Positions 50,595 through 53,603 of a stretch of 53,603 nucleotides of DNA are shown one piece after another. The stretch comes from an uncultured Murdochiella sp. Lineage in GTDB: Bacteria; Bacillota; Clostridia; Tissierellales; Peptoniphilaceae. Made by a program: the position numbers and the translations under genes. Below the pieces are notes generated by a model. The model was not told the origin of the DNA and did no database searches. It was given only the letters and a program-made list of their open reading frames with translations. Numbering within the stretch: position 1 is the stretch's first letter; the number at the start of each line of letters is the position of its first letter. The DNA lies in NCBI RefSeq assembly GCF_902488755.1, contig NZ_CABTXF010000006.1, forward strand, positions 1 through 53,603. Direction: 5' to 3'.

Positions 50595-51682
50595 GCTTGT
50601 CTCCACGAAGTTTCTACGGTTTCTTGCGCTGCTTCGGATTCCAGCGCATAGCCAATCAATTCATCCAGATACTCGGCGAAGGTCATCTCGGTCAGTGCCG
50701 TCCACAGCTTAGGCGCTAAGGAGGAAGGCGTCATGCCGGGGAAAGTGTTGATTTCATTGAGATATAGCTTACCGTCGTCCCCCAAAAAGAGATCCACACG
50801 GGCAAAGCCTTCACAGCCAAGCGCTTCATAGGCTTTCAGGGCTAACGCCTGTACCGCTTTTGTGGTTTCTGTGGAAAGAGGATGCGGCACGTTCTCTTTG
50901 GTGGACGTATCGTTGTATTTCGCCTCGTAGTCTAAGACGTCATGCGTGGACGTATAGCTTCCGGGAAGAGACGCTTTCGGGTGCGTATTGCCGAGGACAG
51001 ATACCTCCAACTCATGTCCGTGGATTTCCTCTTCAATGACAATGCGCCGGTCAAAGCGGAAGGCTTCTTCGATTGCTTTAGCAAGCGTTTCTTCGGTGGC
51101 GCGATTCACGCCGACAGAAGACCCGTTGTTCGCCGGTTTTACAAAGCAGGGGAAACCGAAGGAATGCGAAATGCGTTTTGCGAGCGTATCGCTTTTCTTT
51201 CCCTCCGCTTCCCACTGGGTTCGTGTATACGTGAGGTAATCCGCTTCGGGAATACCGCAGGCGCGGAATACGTCATTGGCAAATCCCTTGTCCATGCAAA
51301 GCGCACTGGTTGTCAGCCGATTGCCAACATAGGGTACACCCAGCGTTTGCAAAAAGCCTTGAATTTCGCCGTCTTCGCCTGTCTGCCCGTGCAGGACGGG
51401 AAAAACGATGAGCGTTTCGCTTTCCGCAGAAAGCCGCTCGACAAGATGGCAAAAGGTGCTGATCGTCGAAAGACGTGGCTGACGGGTTGTGCGTATCAAC
51501 TCGCGCTCCTCTTCGATAGGACCAACCTCTCCCAAAGGCAGGAAACGGCCTTGCTTATCGATATAGCATACTTCGACACGGTATTTTTTACGATCTAAGG
51601 CATTGATTACGGATTTTGCGCTGCGCAGCGCAATTTCATGTTCCGTCGATCTTCCGCCACAGAGAATCAATATAGTTTTCAA
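50591..51682 (-). CDS. ddl: D-alanine--D-alanine ligase
   Basis: 363 residues. ATP-grasp: LCGGRSTEHEIALRSA (~7-22), GEDGEIQG, PCFVKPANNGSSVGVNRA (~175-192), EVSVLGN and LNEINTFPGMT (~308-318, metal ligands). In the omega-loop region YNDTST replaces the usual YxxxS/T motif order, still Tyr-type as expected for D-Ala-D-Ala (not D-Lac) synthesis. Makes the dipeptide used by murF, the next gene. Confidence 0.95.
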   Translation of the reverse strand: MKTILILCGGRSTEHEIALRSAKSVINALDRKKYRVEVCYIDKQGRFLPLGEVGPIEEERELIRTTRQPRLSTISTFCHLVERLSAESETLIVFPVLHGQTGEDGEIQGFLQTLGVPYVGNRLTTSALCMDKGFANDVFRACGIPEADYLTYTRTQWEAEGKKSDTLAKRISHSFGFPCFVKPANNGSSVGVNRATEETLAKAIEEAFRFDRRIVIEEEIHGHELEVSVLGNTHPKASLPGSYTSTHDVLDYEAKYNDTSTKENVPHPLSTETTKAVQALALKAYEALGCEGFARVDLFLGDDGKLYLNEINTFPGMTPSSLAPKLWTALTEMTFAEYLDELIGYALESEAAQETVETSWRQA

Positions 51683-51711
51683 CAGTCACTCCTTTTGGTT
51701 CCGGTCGTCTT

Positions 51712-51740
51712 ATTATAGTCCACTTATTGGACACTGCAAA
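51712..51740 (-). promoter_or_regulatory. ddl-murF promoter with a palindrome between -35 and -10
   Basis: Minus strand TTTGCA (-35, 51735-51740), 17-base spacer, TATAAT (-10, 51712-51717). The spacer contains GTCCA-ATAAG-TGGAC, a perfect 5-bp inverted repeat (51718-51732), a good place for a repressor. Confidence 0.6.
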
Positions 51741-51749
51741 AAGAACCGT

Positions 51750-51789
51750 GCGGAATCGTTCCGCAAGGCATTTTATTATGCGGTAAAAT
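51750..51789 (+). promoter_or_regulatory. Inverted repeat and -10 upstream of the TerB-like gene
   Basis: Perfect palindrome GCGGAA-TCG-TTCCGC (51750-51764) followed by TAAAAT (51784-51789) 40 bases before the ATG. Candidate operator of the operon starting at 51829. Confidence 0.45.
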
Positions 51790-51828
51790 GGAAAGAATGG
51801 ATGTTCATCTTAGAAGGGAGGAGGCGAC

Positions 51829-53364
51829 ATGAGAGAGGACTTTTCTACCTGGATTCTTGCACAACTGCAGGATCCGAAGTTGAAAGCAAAGGCAAAAGCG
51901 CGTATGGCAAATGCGCCAAAGATGATGACCTCTCCGTTAAAAATGCCGTCGAAGCGCCCACCAGCAGAAGAGCAACCATCGCCGCCACGATTTATTCACG
52001 TGGCAAAACCGCATAAAGACGGTTTTTGGAAAGAGCAGCTTCTTCGCGAAGTCCCCTATCAGGCGGCGTTTTCCGGTTCCGAACAGCTGAAACGACAGGT
52101 GGATATTCTTTTTGAGCGCGCAGCGGAACAGGCGTATGCGCTTCGTCTGGAACGCCTTGACCGTCATCATCGAAGCGATGCTCTGCCACCGGAAAAACTC
52201 CCTTCCTACTTGCTGAGCAAACTTCGTGTGCTTACGGAGCATATTGTCTGTGCACATTACCGTGGTCGCGAAGAGAAGGGGTATAGCGATGATGCCTATC
52301 TGTCTTTTGCGCTTGGTGCGGAAGGCAAAGCAACTTTGGAATCCTTTTTGCGTCGAGAGGCGGAAACCTTACCGCCTGCCGACGAGGAAACGCTGCGTTA
52401 TTTTGGGTTTGATCAAAAGGGAAGACCCATTCTCTGGTGGGATCCAAAAGGGATTATTCAAGACCATTACGAGGTGCAAACCAAAACAATTCGTCGTTTG
52501 CAGGAACGACAGGCATCGTTAAGCGCGCTTTGGACGATTCCACCGCTGGTCAGGCGCGTCGTTTTTCTTTATGATGCCGCCATGGATGTGCTGGAAGAAG
52601 CCGCACGAAAACAAAATGTGCGTTGGAACAACCGCATGATGCGAGAATACTTGTATGACACTGCGTGCGGAAGAGAGACAATCAATCCATACGCGTATAC
52701 GATACTTCGTAATCTTCTTCGGCTGGCGGAAGCGCGCGTGCGCATTGAAATCGCAGGCATTTCGCCCATTCAAACGGCGCGCGACCGACGGGAAGTCGCC
52801 CGTCGATTGCCCAAAGGCGTGGAAGAGGAAGTAGTGAAGGCGATAGAAACAACGCCTCTTCCGCCCATTACCGAAGAAGATTTCTTCTTGCTTCCTGTAG
52901 AAGAGAAACGAGCTAATCGCATGCGCCAGAAATGGCTGTTTCTTCTTCCAAAGGAAGAAAAACGGCTAACGGTTCTCGATACCATGAACGAAAAGGAAGT
53001 CTGCGCCATTCTTGGGCGACGAGATAACGGCGAAGAGCTAAGCCCTGCATTTATGCGGTTACAGCGCTTCTTTGCTTTGCGTCGAAAGCCGAATGCCGCG
53101 AGGACATCTTCTGCCATGCAGGAGATCGTGGATTCCTCGCATGAAGAAGACCTTCGACAGGTTCTTCACAGCCTTTCGCCGGAAAATCCCCATTGGGTGA
53201 GCGAGTTATCAAAACAGCTTACCGCCTGGCAAAGCCCAAAAGTACGCACGCTTCGCCTGAACCGACGGCGTATTCGTGAGGCAAAAATAGAGTTAACCCG
53301 GACGGTCGCCATGGTGGATCATCTGTTGACCACCGGAAAAAAGGAGGAAGTCGATGACGAATGA
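51829..53364 (+). CDS. TerB-C-like protein of a candidate defence operon
   Basis: 511 residues, soluble, highly charged. The central part (PPLVRRVVFLYDAAMDVLEEAARKQ, then NPYAYTILRNLLRLAE) is alpha-helical and resembles the TerB_N region, and the C-terminal LRLNRRRIREAKIELTRTVAMVDHLL resembles the end of TerB_C domains; similarity is by eye only. An N-terminal Pro-rich tail (~30-60) precedes. It overlaps by 11 bases the start of a DUF2791/BrxD-type ATPase. This pair is known from BREX-associated and other anti-phage loci, so a role in DNA defence is likely. GAAGGGAGGAGG precedes the ATG. Confidence 0.55.
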   Translation: MREDFSTWILAQLQDPKLKAKAKARMANAPKMMTSPLKMPSKRPPAEEQPSPPRFIHVAKPHKDGFWKEQLLREVPYQAAFSGSEQLKRQVDILFERAAEQAYALRLERLDRHHRSDALPPEKLPSYLLSKLRVLTEHIVCAHYRGREEKGYSDDAYLSFALGAEGKATLESFLRREAETLPPADEETLRYFGFDQKGRPILWWDPKGIIQDHYEVQTKTIRRLQERQASLSALWTIPPLVRRVVFLYDAAMDVLEEAARKQNVRWNNRMMREYLYDTACGRETINPYAYTILRNLLRLAEARVRIEIAGISPIQTARDRREVARRLPKGVEEEVVKAIETTPLPPITEEDFFLLPVEEKRANRMRQKWLFLLPKEEKRLTVLDTMNEKEVCAILGRRDNGEELSPAFMRLQRFFALRRKPNAARTSSAMQEIVDSSHEEDLRQVLHSLSPENPHWVSELSKQLTAWQSPKVRTLRLNRRRIREAKIELTRTVAMVDHLLTTGKKEEVDDE

Positions 53365-53603
53365 ACAAACACTTTTCTTATCGTGTGATGACGCACAACA
53401 GATTCTGCAGGCTCTCGAAGGGGGTGTAGTACCTTCTGTTGGCATTCAGCATCTTCTGGTTGGCAGGCGTCAGGAAGTCGAAGAAGTCGTTTCTATTCTT
53501 TCCCGTCTTGGCGAAGGTGCCTCCGAGTTTCGTTTATGGGTGGGGGATTTTGGTTCCGGAAAGAGCTTCATGCTGCATACGATTGAACAGCTGGCATGCT
53601 CGA
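53354..53603 (+). CDS. BrxD-like (DUF2791) ATP-binding protein, 3' truncated
   Basis: First 83 residues only; the window ends inside the gene. The sequence EGGVVPSVGIQHLLVGR (~22-38) and WVGDFGSGKSFMLH (Walker A, ~63-76) closely follow the start of DUF2791 P-loop proteins such as BREX BrxD. AAGGAGG precedes the ATG at 53354. Helicase and other components would be expected beyond the window. Confidence 0.75.
   Translation, partial: MTNEQTLFLSCDDAQQILQALEGGVVPSVGIQHLLVGRRQEVEEVVSILSRLGEGASEFRLWVGDFGSGKSFMLHTIEQLACS

Overview
The window looks like a chromosomal segment of an anaerobic Bacillota (Firmicutes) of moderate GC content. Evidence for this: strong Shine-Dalgarno sequences of the AGGAGG type before most genes, a DnaD/DnaI-type helicase-loading gene set, the rpsF-ssb-rpsR and DUF2232-gdpP-rplI-dnaB neighbourhoods typical of Bacillota, a sortase-type surface protein, an oxygen-sensitive [FeFe] hydrogenase and acetate kinase. 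A Tissierellia / Peptoniphilaceae-like anaerobe would fit, but that assignment is an inference and not proven by the sequence.

Left part (1-14.6 kb): the 3' end of a cell-wall-anchored surface protein; a Na/Pi cotransporter; a minus-strand pair of a [2Fe-2S] thioredoxin-fold protein and a group B-type [FeFe] hydrogenase; a lipoprotein plus permease-ATPase fusion importer; glmS; a Sel1-repeat protein; an AI-2E-family transporter; a sugar nucleotidyltransferase followed by ackA; and a HAD phosphatase/mutase. Middle left (14.6-26.8 kb): a metallo-beta-lactamase-fold hydrolase, a two-gene operon of a GCS2-type glutamate-cysteine ligase and a glutathionylspermidine-synthase-like ATP-grasp enzyme, queT preceded by a preQ1-I riboswitch with terminator, a polysaccharide deacetylase, a UvrD helicase/PD-(D/E)XK nuclease fusion, a three-gene ABC transporter and exonuclease III.

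Centre (26.8-45.7 kb): an M16C peptidase, then the replication/translation block rpsF-ssb-rpsR // DUF2232-gdpP-rplI-dnaB-dnaD-dnaI-nnrE-serS-murG and a paired chromate transporter. Inserted between rpsR and the DUF2232 gene is an AT-rich accessory island (about 31.19-34.51 kb) that appears to be a RiPP natural-product cassette: a strong promoter, an unlisted 42-residue precursor ending GCGALLFCGGAC, an intercistronic hairpin, a radical SAM/SPASM maturase broken at a run of seven G (possible phase-variation switch), and an ABC exporter without a peptidase domain. This is my best candidate for an undescribed system.

Right part (45.7-53.6 kb): a small secreted protein co-directional with two FtsX/MacB-like permeases and a LolD-like ATPase (a second candidate secreted-peptide/self-protection locus, again with a hairpin between the peptide gene and the machinery); murF and ddl on the minus strand; and, at the right edge, the beginning of a TerB-C-like/BrxD-like (DUF2791 ATPase) gene pair that looks like the start of a defence operon cut by the window end. 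No tRNA, rRNA, CRISPR array or intact insertion sequence was seen.
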